Positions 7,388-16,669 of a stretch of DNA of 37,255 bases are shown in pieces. The stretch lies in assembly GCA_031286285.1 (NCBI GenBank), contig JAITUN010000306.1:1-37255 (forward strand), read 5' to 3'. Within the stretch, counting starts at the first letter, position 1. Each line of letters opens with the position of its first letter. The notes beneath the pieces were generated by a model. It ran no database searches. It was not told where the DNA came from and saw only the letters and a list, made by a program, of their open reading frames with translations. The translations under genes and the position numbers were made by a program. The stretch is from Bacteroidales bacterium (GTDB lineage Bacteria; Bacteroidota; Bacteroidia; Bacteroidales; WCHB1-69).

Positions 7388-7786
7388 TCAATTGCAAAAT
7401 TCCGTCAATACTCCTGTAGTAGATTTTGGATGCAGGAATGCAATGGTCAGTCCTTCTGCGCCTTTGCGTGGGACTTTGTCAATAAGTTGCACTCCTTTGT
7501 TTTCGCATTCTGCCAAAGCATCTACAATATTATCAACACTAAATGCAATATGGTGCACTCCTTCTCCTTTTTTCTCAATAAATTTGGCAACAGTACTCTC
7601 CTCTGAAGTGGGTTCTAAAAGTTCAATCTTAGTTTGTCCCACTTTAAAAAAGGCTGTTTTTACTTTTTGTTCAGTCACTTCTTCAATATTGTAACATTTC
7701 AACCCTAAAATTTCTTCGTAATAAGGGATTGCAGTTCTTAAATCTTTCACGGCGATGCCAATGTGTTCGATATGTGATATGTTCAT
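7388..7786 (-). CDS. mce: Methylmalonyl-CoA epimerase
   Basis: A 132-residue vicinal-oxygen-chelate (glyoxalase-fold) protein that interconverts (R)- and (S)-methylmalonyl-CoA, a step in the succinate-propionate pathway. Metal-ligand motifs are visible: HIEHIGIAVKDL at the start, KIELLEP in the middle (near 55) and HHIAFSVDNI (near 79), with a final GVLTEFCN. Length is typical. It is the only methylmalonyl-CoA gene in the window. It follows rplS on the same strand, but a strong terminator between them suggests separate transcription or readthrough. Confidence 0.92.
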   Translation of the reverse strand: MNISHIEHIGIAVKDLRTAIPYYEEILGLKCYNIEEVTEQKVKTAFFKVGQTKIELLEPTSEESTVAKFIEKKGEGVHHIAFSVDNIVDALAECENKGVQLIDKVPRKGAEGLTIAFLHPKSTTGVLTEFCN

Positions 7787-7803
7787 GATAAAAATATTTA
7801 TAA

Positions 7804-7827
7804 AAAAAGCGGCGTTTGCCGCTTTTT
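7804..7827. terminator. Rho-independent terminator between rplS and mce
   Basis: A 10-bp stem, AAAAAGCGGC/GCCGCTTTTT, with a 4-nt loop. Read on the minus strand it lies 3 bp after the rplS stop and is followed by a run of T, as expected for ending the rplS transcript. It is nearly symmetric and could also act on the plus strand. Confidence 0.85.
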
Positions 7828-7829
7828 AC

Positions 7830-8192
7830 TTATTGTTTGCTCCCTTTACGTTCTTTTATACGTGCTTTTTTACCAGTAAGTGCACGGAGATAGTAGATAC
7901 GAGCACGGCGCACTACCCCTCTCTTATTAACCACAATATCAGAGATAAATGGAGATGAAAATGGGAAAATTCTTTCTACACCTATTCCACCTGAAATCTT
8001 TCTTACAGTAAATGTTTTTGTAGTCCCATGACCGCCCATTTGCAAAACAACGCCTTGAAATTGTTGGATACGTTCCTTCGCTCCTTCAACAATTCGATAA
8101 GCAACGGTAACAGTATCGCCCGCTTTAAATTGAGGGAATCTCTTTACTTCTACAAAGTTATCCTCCACATACTGAATTAAATCCTTTTTCAT
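7830..8192 (-). CDS. rplS: 50S ribosomal protein L19
   Basis: Structural protein of the large subunit at the 30S-50S interface. The ATG at 8192 gives 120 residues ([11 protein letters not shown]). A TTG three codons upstream is possible but less likely. Hallmarks are [36 protein letters not shown] and the C-terminal [20 protein letters not shown]. It stands alone, with its own -7 box at 8238-8245 and a terminator right after the stop. In many bacteria rplS follows rimM-trmD, which are absent here. Confidence 0.97.
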   Translation of the reverse strand: MKKDLIQYVEDNFVEVKRFPQFKAGDTVTVAYRIVEGAKERIQQFQGVVLQMGGHGTTKTFTVRKISGGIGVERIFPFSSPFISDIVVNKRGVVRRARIYYLRALTGKKARIKERKGSKQ

Positions 8193-8237
8193 CTTTGTCA
8201 ATATTATTCGTTAATAACACTTTTTATTTAAGGGGTG

Positions 8238-8245
8238 CAAAAATA
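8238..8245 (-). promoter_or_regulatory. -7 box for rplS
   Basis: TATTTTTG on the minus strand, 45 bp from the rplS ATG, which implies a short leader of about 40 nt. No good -33 TTTG is seen at 19 bp. Confidence 0.5.
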
Positions 8246-8441
8246 ATATTTTTTCAATATGAAATTTATGAACCTGAAATTTTTTCACTAAAGTGAGTGT
8301 TTCTATCTCTGATCCAAATAATTACTAAACAAACACATAAAAAATAGTTAATGAAATAGCGATTACTTTTTCTTGACATGATCAACAGAAAATAGTGTAT
8401 TTTCGCACTTGATAAAACCACATCATCAAAAATAACTAACA

Positions 8442-9551
8442 ATGATTATAGGATTTGATGCTAAAAGAGCCTTTCATAACTACGCAGGTTTGGGAAACTA
8501 TAGTAGGCTTCTCATACAATCATTGTCTAATTTATATAGAGATAATCAATATATTCTATACACACCGAAATATAAATCAAATCTTTTGAATGATTTTTCA
8601 AATAATGATAATTGTACAATCATAACCCCAAAAGGTATTAATTTATGGCTTCCATCTTCTTTTTGGCGCTCTTTTTCCATAACAAATCAAATTTATAATA
8701 AGAATGTTGATATTTTTCACGGACTGAGCGGTGAATTACCTTTTTCTAAACTAAAAATGCCAAAAGTGGTTACCATACATGATGTCATTTTTGAACGTTA
8801 TCCTGAATATTATACATCTTTTGACAGAAAAATGTATAAAAAGAAATTTATTCATGCTTGTAATATTGCAGATATAATTATTACAGTAAGTAAACAATCT
8901 GCTGATGATTGTATAAGGTTTTTAGATGCAGACCCAAAAAAAATAGAAGTAGCCTACCAAAGTTGCGATCCGATTTTTTTCAAGTTGCAAAAAACAGAAT
9001 ATCTATCAGGTAGTTACGTTTTTCCAAAAAAATTTATTCTAAACATTGGTACCATTGAAGCAAGGAAAAATTTAATGAATTTAGTAAAAGCAATGCCACT
9101 AATAAATGAAGAGTTTTCTTTAGTAGTTATTGGCAGAAGAACACCTTATACATCACTGGTTGAAGACTATCTTAAGGAAAACAATATCACACACAGAGTC
9201 AAGTTAATGCATAACATTCCTTTTAGCGCGTTTCCATCTATATATGCAGCAGCTTCAGCATTTGTTTATCCATCTTTTTTCGAAGGCTTTGGAATTCCTG
9301 TTTTAGAAGCTTTAGCAGTTGGTACCCCTGTTGCTGCTTCAAATATATCCTCTATGCCAGAAGTCGGAGGAGATGCCGCGCTCTACTTCGACCCTTATAA
9401 GGTGGAGGATATTGCAGAAAAAATTAATATATTATTGAATGATAATGAAAGTGTTGCATCACTAGCAAAACATAGAAATACACAATTGGAGAAATTTTCT
9501 ATTGAAAATATTGCAAAAAATGTAAATGAAATATATTATTCCATAATTTGA
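8442..9551 (+). CDS. Glycosyltransferase family 4/1-type protein
   Basis: A 369-residue GT-B-fold glycosyltransferase. The N-terminal acceptor domain starts GFDAKRAFHNYAGLGNYSR. The C-terminal nucleotide-sugar domain carries LNIGTIEARKNLMNL (near 203) and the E-x7-E signature in FFEGFGIPVLEALAVGTPV (near 279-297), then SNISSMPEVGGDAALYFDP. This matches mannosyl- or glucosyltransferases of polysaccharide or LPS outer-core assembly. Donor and acceptor cannot be read from the sequence. It is a lone plus-strand gene flanked by rplS and frr, with a possible promoter near 8372-8406 (TTGACA, then TATTTTCG). Likely cytoplasmic or membrane-associated. Confidence 0.9.
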   Translation: MIIGFDAKRAFHNYAGLGNYSRLLIQSLSNLYRDNQYILYTPKYKSNLLNDFSNNDNCTIITPKGINLWLPSSFWRSFSITNQIYNKNVDIFHGLSGELPFSKLKMPKVVTIHDVIFERYPEYYTSFDRKMYKKKFIHACNIADIIITVSKQSADDCIRFLDADPKKIEVAYQSCDPIFFKLQKTEYLSGSYVFPKKFILNIGTIEARKNLMNLVKAMPLINEEFSLVVIGRRTPYTSLVEDYLKENNITHRVKLMHNIPFSAFPSIYAAASAFVYPSFFEGFGIPVLEALAVGTPVAASNISSMPEVGGDAALYFDPYKVEDIAEKINILLNDNESVASLAKHRNTQLEKFSIENIAKNVNEIYYSII

Positions 9552-9624
9552 GTAATGGCCTTATTTATTTCTTATTGATAATAAAAAAATGTTTAAAAAT
9601 TATCAAAAAAATTGGATCAGGTTC

Positions 9625-10188
9625 TTAAATGGTCATCACCTCTTTTTCCTTTGCTTCTAGCATTTTATCAATTTTGCCGATAAATTCGTCGGTGGCTTTT
9701 TGGATATCGGTTTCCAATTTTTTCACTTCATCTTCGGGGGTGCCGGAGTCTTTTAGTTTTTTGCCGGTTTCGTTAGCGGTTCGGCGCAAATTACGGATAC
9801 TCACTTTTGCCTGTTCGGTTTCCTGTTTGGCTTTTTTTACCAACTCTTTTCTGCGCTCTTCGGTAGGGGTGGGTACCACAATACGGATAAACTCGCCGTT
9901 GTTTTGTGGGGTAAAACCCAAATTAGCTGCCAAAATAGCTTTCTCAATTACCGGCAACATGTTCCTTTCCCAAGGCTGAATCACAATTTGACGAGCATCG
10001 GGCGTACTGATGTTCCCTACCTGTTCTACCGGCGTGGGATTACCGTAATAATCCACTTTCAAACCCTCCAACATTTGCGGAGACGCTTTTCCGGCACGTA
10101 TCTTTTGCAACTCTTTATCAAAGAAATTAAGCACGGCGCTCATGCCGTCTTTCGTGGTTTGTAAACATTTGGTGGTCTCTTCGCTCAT
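9625..10188 (-). CDS. frr: Ribosome recycling factor
   Basis: Splits post-termination ribosomes together with EF-G. At 187 residues it has the family's usual length. Recognisable parts: FFDKELQKIRAGKASPQMLEGLKVDYYGNPTPV (near 22-54), ARQIVIQPWERNML, NNGEFIRIVVPTPTEERRKELVKKAKQ (near 95-122) and a long C-terminal helix. It is the last gene of a minus-strand group pyrH, 2TM protein, frr. The pyrH-frr order is common in bacteria; here a small membrane-protein gene and a repeat array separate them. Confidence 0.97.
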   Translation of the reverse strand: MSEETTKCLQTTKDGMSAVLNFFDKELQKIRAGKASPQMLEGLKVDYYGNPTPVEQVGNISTPDARQIVIQPWERNMLPVIEKAILAANLGFTPQNNGEFIRIVVPTPTEERRKELVKKAKQETEQAKVSIRNLRRTANETGKKLKDSGTPEDEVKKLETDIQKATDEFIGKIDKMLEAKEKEVMTI

Positions 10189-10228
10189 ATATTTTAATAA
10201 TTAATGGTTAATATTCTATCTTTTAGCT

Positions 10229-10522
10229 TCATACTTCTATCTCCTGATTTATGTCAACTTGCTCTTTCATTAACTTTTTTACTTCTTTTTCCAACATCTT
10301 TTTATTCCATCGTATTGCAAAAAAATAGTGTCCAACTATAACTATTGTCCATATTAATAGAACAAAAAGGAAAACATACAGTAGTGTTTGATGGTCAAGC
10401 GGAATAAAAAATATGATCCAAAGCATTAAATTTATTAATATGTAGTAGGTAAGATGTTTTTTGAAACCCACTCTTTTTTTTGCGGTTTTCAACACTAAAT
10501 CGTTGTTTGTATTTTCGTTCAT
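10229..10522 (-). CDS. Small 2TM-domain protein
   Basis: A 97-residue protein with two membrane helices (near residues 25-42 and 47-69) between a basic N-terminus and an amphipathic, Lys/Glu-rich C-terminal helix. This is the layout of the 2TM domain family often found fused to or near sensor histidine kinases in Bacteroidota. The pattern FAIRWNKKMLEKEVKKLM after the second helix fits. It has no catalytic residues. It lies between pyrH and frr on the same strand, 40 bp before frr, so it is probably co-transcribed. Confidence 0.75.
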   Translation of the reverse strand: MNENTNNDLVLKTAKKRVGFKKHLTYYILINLMLWIIFFIPLDHQTLLYVFLFVLLIWTIVIVGHYFFAIRWNKKMLEKEVKKLMKEQVDINQEIEV

Positions 10523-10530
10523 AATATTTA

Positions 10531-10617
10531 TTAATGGTTAATGATTAATGATTCTAACTTCTGACTTCTAACTTCTGACTTCTAACTTCTAACTTCTAAC
10601 TTCTAACTTCTGACTTC
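10531..10617. repeat. Compound heptamer array between pyrH and the 2TM gene
   Basis: TTAATGG/TTAATGA units (10531-10551) are followed by nine consecutive 7-bp units TTCTAAC or TTCTGAC (10552-10614). The array abuts the pyrH stop codon at 10618-10620. It is the longest regular array in the window and joins two unit families. Confidence 0.95.
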
Positions 10618-11322
10618 TTAACTAATTAATGTTCCAATGGGTTCTCCCGACAAAACTTTTTCAAGGTTTCCGGGTTGGTTTGCGTTATACACATAGATTG
10701 GGATTTGGTTTTCCTGTGCAAGTGTAAAAGCGGTTAAATCCATAATGGCTAATTTTTCTTCTAAAGCTTGTTCAAAAGTTAGTGTATTGTATTTCACGGC
10801 ATCGGGTTCTTTTTCGGGATCTGCGGTATAAACTCCGTCTACCCGCGTACCTTTGATGAGCAACTCAGCTCCAATTTCTGCTGCACGTAGCGTTGCTGCG
10901 GAATCGGTAGTAAAAAACGGATTGCCGGTGCCGCCTGCAAAAATCACCACATACCCTTCTGCCAAATACTGAATAGCATTTTTAAAATATGCTTTTTCGC
11001 AAACTCCTTTTACGGGCAACGAAGAGAGCAGTTTTACCGGAATATAATACTCTTCAAGAACAGCCTGAAGCGCCATAGCATTGATAATGGTTGCCAACAT
11101 CCCCATGTAGTCGCCCTGAGTACGATAAAATCCTTTTTCTGCTCCTTTTACTCCGCGGAAGATGTTGCCACCGCCTATCACAATGCCCACTTGCACATTG
11201 CATTCCACAACCGATTTAATTTCCATAGCATAATGATGAACCGCATCGTAATGAATGCCGTAACCATCTTTGCCCTGCAGCGACTCGCCGCTTAGTTTCA
11301 ATAATATACGTGAATATTTCAT
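10618..11322 (-). CDS. pyrH: UMP kinase
   Basis: Hexameric bacterial UMP kinase of the amino-acid-kinase fold (UMP to UDP in pyrimidine nucleotide synthesis). At 234 residues it has the usual length. Motifs: ILLKLSGESLQG (residues 6-17), GIVIGGGNIFRG (near 47-58), GDYMGMLATIINAMALQ (near 70-86), GGTGNPFFTTDSAATLRAAEI (near 130-150) and VDGVYTADPEK (near 161). A TATTTTTG -7 box lies 18 bp upstream of the ATG. The gene heads the pyrH-2TM-frr group; a nine-unit heptamer array begins at its stop codon. Confidence 0.97.
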   Translation of the reverse strand: MKYSRILLKLSGESLQGKDGYGIHYDAVHHYAMEIKSVVECNVQVGIVIGGGNIFRGVKGAEKGFYRTQGDYMGMLATIINAMALQAVLEEYYIPVKLLSSLPVKGVCEKAYFKNAIQYLAEGYVVIFAGGTGNPFFTTDSAATLRAAEIGAELLIKGTRVDGVYTADPEKEPDAVKYNTLTFEQALEEKLAIMDLTAFTLAQENQIPIYVYNANQPGNLEKVLSGEPIGTLIS

Positions 11323-11339
11323 AGTAGAAATTTAATGCG

Positions 11340-11347
11340 CAAAAATA
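11340..11347 (-). promoter_or_regulatory. -7 box for pyrH
   Basis: TATTTTTG on the minus strand, 17 bp from the pyrH ATG, predicting a leader of about 10 nt. Confidence 0.5.
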
Positions 11348-11390
11348 AAAAATATTTTCACTACCTGAAAACTATTTAACTTTCTATTAA

Positions 11391-13493
11391 TCATTGTTTC
11401 CTATTTTTTATTTCATTTCCTTTTCTATAATAAATATTTGCATTATTCTTATCTCCAAGTTGCTCATATACTATTCCGATATTAATAAAAATAACAGGTT
11501 CGGTTGAGCCCGATTCTACTGCTTTCAATAAATAAGAGAGCGCTTTTTTGTAATTTTTAGAAACCGCATAGGCAACTCCGATATCTTCGTAAAATATAGC
11601 TGTTTTTGGAAAATATAATGAATCTGCTTTCTCAAAGTTAATCAACGATAACTCTAAGTTATTAAGATATTTGCCATATAGTAAACCTTTAATGTAAAAT
11701 AGTTCTCCAAAATCCGGGATTATTTTTAACATTTCATCGCAGGATTGAATAATTTCTATTGGAGTAGAATTAATCCTATTTTCGCTCAAAAGCCCATTGA
11801 TTTGCTCCAATTCAATTACTGTATAATTATATATCTCATCTGTTCTTGTTGAAGTACTGCTGAAAGCTCTTGCAAAGTAATGCAGAGATTTTGCAACATC
11901 TTTATAACAATCAAAATAAAGATTTCCAAGCTGAATTAAAGCGTCTGTGTGGTCAGGATATATTTTTATAGCACGTTTCAAGTATCTTGCCGCTTCATCG
12001 CAATAATATTCTTTTTTATTGCGCTCCTTTTCATTATCGGGAAAAATAGCTTTTCTCAACAGAACATGACCAACCAAATAGTTACTTTTAGCAGAGTTTT
12101 CCGATATCTTTACATCAGTTTCATACAGTGTAAAACTATCTTTCCATGCTTTGTTTCGATTAATAGTTTTAACTGAAAAGAAACAAAGAATAAAGAACAT
12201 TGTAAAGATGATAGTCCGGTTTGAATGTTTGATATTTTTTGTAAACTTGTGAAAATAGTTGTATATCAACCATCCAGCAAAAATACAAAACCCAATTGAT
12301 GATATAAAAACAAAACGTTCTCCCATAAATGTGCCTATAGGAAAAAACAGATTGGATACCAATGAAAGGGGCAACAAATAGAACCAAATTGAATAGGAAA
12401 AAATATCTCTTTTTTTGATTAAACCATAAAAAGCATAAAAAGTTATTCCCAAATAAAACAACAGAGAAAATATTGCAACCCAATTTGTCCAATTAACAAT
12501 TTCAATATGAAATGGATAATAATCGAATGTTAGAGGATGTGGAAAAAATAATAGCTTAACATAAAGAATCAAAGTAAAAAAAATAGTTGCCACTGTTTCC
12601 CCTTTTGTTGCATTCATAAAAGGATTATTTAACAAATCGGGAACAATTGTCGATGAGTTTGCATTCCCCAAAACATTCATCCGAATTAGCATAAACAATA
12701 TTGATGCAATAAGAAGAGGAAAGATAGATTTTATTATCTCCCCTGTTTTCCTTTCTATAAAATAATAGATTGTGATCGGAATTACTGCAAGAAAAGTGAT
12801 TGCGTTTTCTTTTGAAAGCAGCGCTAAAAACAGGCATAACCCTGACCATAATAAGTTGTAAGTTCTCTTTGAGTCAAAATATTTTATGGTAAACCATAAT
12901 GCTGCAAGCGAGCCGAGAAGCGTCATAATTTCATCTCTTCCTTTAATATTTGCAACTACTTCTGTGTGAATAGGATGAGCTAAAAATAAAATACAGGACA
13001 AAAAAGGAAATGATAAATACCATTTTTTTTCTTTTTCAGGTGGAAAAATTCTTTGTAAAATTAAAAACAACAAACAAGTTGTAAATAAGTATAATAAAAT
13101 ATTGTTAAGATGGCTTACAAAGGGATTTCCTTTAAATGTGTAGTGGCTATTGGGATAGGTATATTCTTTTCCGAAAAATTGAACTTCCAATGCAAAAGTA
13201 ATCAACGACAAAGGACGGTATCTACCGCCTGCAACCATTTTTAATTCTTCTTTTACTTGTTCGGCGCATTTTTGATGGTTATTATTAATGATATTGCCAA
13301 CAAAAGGATCATACTTTAAAATGTTGGGAATCCCTTTGATCCCTTGTTGGGTAAAAGCGTTGTCAATCATTACAATACCATCATCTAAAGCAAAATAATG
13401 ATGCAGCGTGTTGGAATATAAAATAAATGCAAATATGGCAAACAATAGATAGGGTTTCCATTGGAGATTCTTTTTTACTTTTAGTTGTACCAT
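11391..13493 (-). CDS. TMTC-like membrane glycosyltransferase with TPR repeats
   Basis: A 700-residue protein when the ATG at 13493 is used; a TTG three codons upstream is also open. The N-terminal half has about ten hydrophobic segments in a GT-C layout. It includes an acidic motif in the first loop (HHYFALDDGIVM, near 35) and HPIHTEVVANIKGRDEIM (near 178), which is typical of the TMTC/O-mannosyltransferase-like family. The C-terminal third has tetratricopeptide repeats (AARYLKRAIKIYPDHTDALI, ALSYLLKAVESGSTEPVIF). In animals, TMTC proteins O-mannosylate secreted proteins. For bacterial members the acceptor is generally unknown, so a role in protein or polysaccharide glycosylation outside the membrane is an inference. 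It has its own TATTTTTG box at 13516-13523. Confidence 0.8.
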   Translation of the reverse strand: MVQLKVKKNLQWKPYLLFAIFAFILYSNTLHHYFALDDGIVMIDNAFTQQGIKGIPNILKYDPFVGNIINNNHQKCAEQVKEELKMVAGGRYRPLSLITFALEVQFFGKEYTYPNSHYTFKGNPFVSHLNNILLYLFTTCLLFLILQRIFPPEKEKKWYLSFPFLSCILFLAHPIHTEVVANIKGRDEIMTLLGSLAALWFTIKYFDSKRTYNLLWSGLCLFLALLSKENAITFLAVIPITIYYFIERKTGEIIKSIFPLLIASILFMLIRMNVLGNANSSTIVPDLLNNPFMNATKGETVATIFFTLILYVKLLFFPHPLTFDYYPFHIEIVNWTNWVAIFSLLFYLGITFYAFYGLIKKRDIFSYSIWFYLLPLSLVSNLFFPIGTFMGERFVFISSIGFCIFAGWLIYNYFHKFTKNIKHSNRTIIFTMFFILCFFSVKTINRNKAWKDSFTLYETDVKISENSAKSNYLVGHVLLRKAIFPDNEKERNKKEYYCDEAARYLKRAIKIYPDHTDALIQLGNLYFDCYKDVAKSLHYFARAFSSTSTRTDEIYNYTVIELEQINGLLSENRINSTPIEIIQSCDEMLKIIPDFGELFYIKGLLYGKYLNNLELSLINFEKADSLYFPKTAIFYEDIGVAYAVSKNYKKALSYLLKAVESGSTEPVIFINIGIVYEQLGDKNNANIYYRKGNEIKNRKQ

Positions 13494-13515
13494 AAACAGC
13501 AATAATTTCGATAGG

Positions 13516-13523
13516 CAAAAATA
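13516..13523 (-). promoter_or_regulatory. -7 box for the TMTC-like gene
   Basis: TATTTTTG on the minus strand, 22 bp before the ATG at 13493. Confidence 0.5.
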
Positions 13524-13620
13524 GAAAAAATAATTATGTTATTTCGCAACTTAAAAACCTTGAATTTTTTACCTCAGAAAACTTAAAATTTTAGAAAATA
13601 TTTTTTTAACAATTAGAATT

Positions 13621-14376
13621 ATGATGAACACCACCCTCAAAACGATGCTGCAACACCGAAGCATTCGAAAATTTACCGCACAAGAGATTGATGAACAAAC
13701 GTTGGATTTGATTTTGAAAGCCGCGTGCAACGGCTCAACAATGGGTAATATGCAGTTGTACAGTATTATTGTAACCAAGGACAAAGAAAAAATGCAAGCG
13801 ATGGCACCTTTCCATTTCAATCAGTCCATTGCCACCAATGCACCGTTAATTTTGACTTTTATCGCCGATTTTAATCGATTTAACAAATATTGTGAATATA
13901 GAGATGCCGATACTGATGCTTATTCCAATCTGCAAAGTTATCACTGGGCGGTAATTGATGCAATCATTGCTGCGCAAAATGCCTGCGTGGCTGCCGAATC
14001 ATTAGGCTTGGGAATCTGTTGGCTCGGAACGATAACCTACAATGCCGACAAATTTATTGATCCGTTTCAGCTTCCCAAACACACCTTGCCTGTGGCGTGC
14101 ATTGCAGTAGGCTATCCCGATGAAACTCCTGAACTTACCGACAAACTCCCGTTGGAAGCCTTAGTGCATTATGAAGCCTACAACGACTATAACCGCGAAA
14201 GTATTGATTGGTTGTATGCAGAAAAAGAGGCAAATACAAATACAAAAAAACTGTTGAAGGAAAATAATTTGCCCAACCTTGCACGAATTTTTACAGAACG
14301 TCGTTATACAAAAGCCGACAACGAACACTTTGCGAAAGTGATTGAAAAGGTAATGAAAAAACAAGGGTTTTTATAA
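13621..14376 (+). CDS. Nitroreductase-family NAD(P)H oxidoreductase
   Basis: A 251-residue FMN enzyme of the NfsA/FRP-like branch. It starts with the family pattern MLQHRSIRKFTAQEIDEQTLDLILKAA, whose Arg residues contact FMN phosphate. The flavin-site stretch SLGLGICWLGTI is near residue 131, and VACIAVGYPDETPEL near 159. The C-terminal extension (RESIDWLYAEK onward) resembles the NADPH-preferring branch. Natural substrates cannot be inferred; these enzymes reduce quinones, nitro compounds or flavins. Two ATGs in tandem (13621, 13624) leave the exact start open. The stop is embedded in a heptamer array, and a SIMPL-domain gene follows 27 bp later. Confidence 0.88.
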   Translation: MMNTTLKTMLQHRSIRKFTAQEIDEQTLDLILKAACNGSTMGNMQLYSIIVTKDKEKMQAMAPFHFNQSIATNAPLILTFIADFNRFNKYCEYRDADTDAYSNLQSYHWAVIDAIIAAQNACVAAESLGLGICWLGTITYNADKFIDPFQLPKHTLPVACIAVGYPDETPELTDKLPLEALVHYEAYNDYNRESIDWLYAEKEANTNTKKLLKENNLPNLARIFTERRYTKADNEHFAKVIEKVMKKQGFL

Positions 14377-14396
14377 CCACTAACCACTAATAATTA
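14374..14396. repeat. Short heptamer array at the nitroreductase stop codon
   Basis: TAACCAC-TAACCAC-TAATAAT: two clear 7-bp units (reverse complement of GTGGTTA) that begin at the TAA stop codon. Confidence 0.7.
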
Positions 14397-14403
14397 AAAA
14401 GTT

Positions 14404-15162
14404 ATGAACGAAAAATCAACAAAAACAACCCACCCTATCATCTTCGGATGCGCCCTGTTATTCGGGCTTATTTTCTTAGGCTTTTTTATTTACAAAGGAC
14501 TGCGCACTTTTAGCGACAAAGACCGCGTAGTTACCGTTAAAGGATTGGCTGAAATGAATATGAAAGCAACTGCTTCAACCATTAGTTTAGATTTCTCATT
14601 TTCGGGAGACGATCTGCAAAGTTTGCTTAAACAGACTGAAAACAAAAAAAATGCAATCGTTTCTTATTTAAAAAATAATGGATGTGCAGAAAATAGTATT
14701 ACTATAAAAAATGTAGATGTTTATGACCGACAGGCTTATTATGAATATGAATGGAGTGATGGAAAACGTGTGCTAGTAAAAGTGGATAGATATACTATAT
14801 CACAAGGATTATCAATTTCAATAACAGATGTTGAGACTACCGAAGATAAAGCATCAAAAATTAAATTAGATTTAGTGAGTAATCAATTAACATCAAACAT
14901 ACATACAAACTATGTTTTTCCGGAATTGAACTCAATAAAACCGCAATTGATTGCAGAAAGTACAAAAAATGCACGCACTGCCGGCGAACAGTTTGCCAAC
15001 GACTCAAAAGCAAAATTGGGTAAAATTAAAACAGCCTCGCAAGGGCAAATAACTATCGTTGGAAGGTATTATTATGATGATGAAGCCGGGAGCGACACTC
15101 CCGACGAACCCTATATTCAAAAAGCAAGAGTGGTAAGTACCATCGTTTTCTTTTTGGAATGA
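14404..15162 (+). CDS. SIMPL (DUF541) domain protein
   Basis: A 252-residue protein with one N-terminal membrane anchor (residues about 13-32, PIIFGCALLFGLIFLGFFIY). A SIMPL/DUF541 domain follows: DRVVTVKGLAEMNMKATASTISLDFSFSG, NKKNAIVSYLKNNGC, YTISQGLSISITDVE and KARVVSTIVFFLE at the end. Members are periplasmic or secreted; some were linked to oxidative-stress resistance, but the molecular role is unknown. The gene follows the nitroreductase by 27 bp, so the two may be co-expressed. Confidence 0.88.
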   Translation: MNEKSTKTTHPIIFGCALLFGLIFLGFFIYKGLRTFSDKDRVVTVKGLAEMNMKATASTISLDFSFSGDDLQSLLKQTENKKNAIVSYLKNNGCAENSITIKNVDVYDRQAYYEYEWSDGKRVLVKVDRYTISQGLSISITDVETTEDKASKIKLDLVSNQLTSNIHTNYVFPELNSIKPQLIAESTKNARTAGEQFANDSKAKLGKIKTASQGQITIVGRYYYDDEAGSDTPDEPYIQKARVVSTIVFFLE

Positions 15163-15167
15163 GAAAC

Positions 15168-15197
15168 ACGAAGTATGAAGTTAGAAGCTAGAAAATA
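15168..15197. repeat. Degenerate heptamer array (TTAGAAG type)
   Basis: Units GAAGTAT, GAAGTTA, GAAGCTA and GAAAATA follow the SIMPL-gene stop closely, in the gap before ahcY. The rest of that gap (to 15259) holds no visible -7 box. Confidence 0.65.
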
Positions 15198-15259
15198 AGA
15201 ATAATATTAACCTTAAATTTTAAACCTATATACCCACCAACCATTAACCCTTAATAATT

Positions 15260-16669
15260 ATGACAGATTACAAACTAAAATTTAAAATTGCCGACATAAG
15301 TTTGGCAGATTGGGGCAGGAAAGAGATAGAAATTGCAGAAAAAGAGATGCCCGGATTGATGGCGCTCCGCGAGAAATATGGCAATAGCAAACCGTTGAAA
15401 GGCGCACGTATTACCGGCTCGCTGCACATGACAATCCAAACTGCCGTATTAATAGAAACACTTACCCATCTTGGTGCGGATGTGCGCTGGTGCAGTTGCA
15501 ACATCTTCTCCACGCAAGACCATGCCGCCGCTGCCGTTGCTGCCAAAGGAATCGCCGTTTTTGCATGGAAAGGCGAAACGTTGGAAGAGTACTGGTGGTG
15601 CACTAATCAGGCGTTAGCATTTCCCGATGGAAAAGGTCCAAACTTAATAGTGGATGACGGCGGAGATGCCACACTGCTGATTCATTTGGGATATAAAGCC
15701 GAAATTGACGCTGCTGTCTTAAATAAAAAACCGGAATCCACTGAAGAAGGAGTTGTTTTACAAACAGCAAAAAAAATCCTTATAGAGAATCCTCAACGTT
15801 GGCACAATACCGTAAAAGAACTCCGTGGCGTTTCGGAAGAGACCACTACCGGCGTGCATCGCCTCTACCAAATGATGGAGGCGGGCGAGCTTCTGATTCC
15901 CGCTATCAATGTAAACGACTCGGTAACTAAGTCTAAATTCGACAATAAGTATGGCTGCCGCGAATCGTTGGCAGACGGCATTAAACGAGCTACCGATGTG
16001 ATGATTGCAGGAAAAGTGGTGGTAGTGTGCGGGTACGGAGATGTGGGCAAAGGGTGTGCGCAATCCATGAAATCGTACGGCGCAAGAGTCATCGTTACCG
16101 AAATTGACCCCATCTGTGCTTTGCAAGCTGCTATGGAAGGTTTTGAAGTGAAAACAGTGGAAGATTCTTTAGATGAAGGAAATATCTTCGTAACCACTAC
16201 AGGAAACAAAGATGTGATTACCGCAGAACACCTGCTGAAGATGAAAGACCAGGCAATTGTTTGTAACATTGGACATTTTGATAATGAAATTCAGGTAGAA
16301 GCTTTTGAAAAACAACCGAATATCAAAAAGCGCAATGTAAAACCTCAGGTGGATGAGTATATTTTCCCCGACGGCAAATCTATTTTCATTTTGGCGGAAG
16401 GTCGTTTGGTAAATCTAGGCTGCGCTACCGGACACCCCAGTTTCGTGATGAGCAACTCTTTTACCAACCAAACTATGGCGCAATTGGATTTGTGGAATCA
16501 AAACTACGAAATTGGCGTATATAATTTGCCGAAACATTTGGATGAAGAGGTTGCCCGTTTACATTTGGAAAAAATCGGTGTAAAACTCACAAAACTCACT
16601 CAGGAGCAAGCCGATTATATTGGCGTTCCGGTGGATGGACCATACAAACCGGAGCAGTATAGGTATTAG
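15260..16669 (+). CDS. ahcY: Adenosylhomocysteinase
   Basis: NAD-dependent cytosolic enzyme that splits S-adenosylhomocysteine into adenosine and homocysteine, keeping SAM methylation running. At 469 residues it belongs to the longer bacterial form, which carries an insertion in the catalytic domain. Motifs: [16 protein letters not shown] (77-92), DDGGDATLL (132-140), [11 protein letters not shown] (193-203), [19 protein letters not shown] (219-237, the substrate Lys/Asp pair) and the NAD-binding loop GYGDVGKG (258-265). The C-terminus PYKPEQYRY is canonical. Base composition is richer in GC than the neighbours, as expected for a highly expressed gene. A heptamer array begins inside its stop codon. 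Confidence 0.98.
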   Translation: MTDYKLKFKIADISLADWGRKEIEIAEKEMPGLMALREKYGNSKPLKGARITGSLHMTIQTAVLIETLTHLGADVRWCSCNIFSTQDHAAAAVAAKGIAVFAWKGETLEEYWWCTNQALAFPDGKGPNLIVDDGGDATLLIHLGYKAEIDAAVLNKKPESTEEGVVLQTAKKILIENPQRWHNTVKELRGVSEETTTGVHRLYQMMEAGELLIPAINVNDSVTKSKFDNKYGCRESLADGIKRATDVMIAGKVVVVCGYGDVGKGCAQSMKSYGARVIVTEIDPICALQAAMEGFEVKTVEDSLDEGNIFVTTTGNKDVITAEHLLKMKDQAIVCNIGHFDNEIQVEAFEKQPNIKKRNVKPQVDEYIFPDGKSIFILAEGRLVNLGCATGHPSFVMSNSFTNQTMAQLDLWNQNYEIGVYNLPKHLDEEVARLHLEKIGVKLTKLTQEQADYIGVPVDGPYKPEQYRY

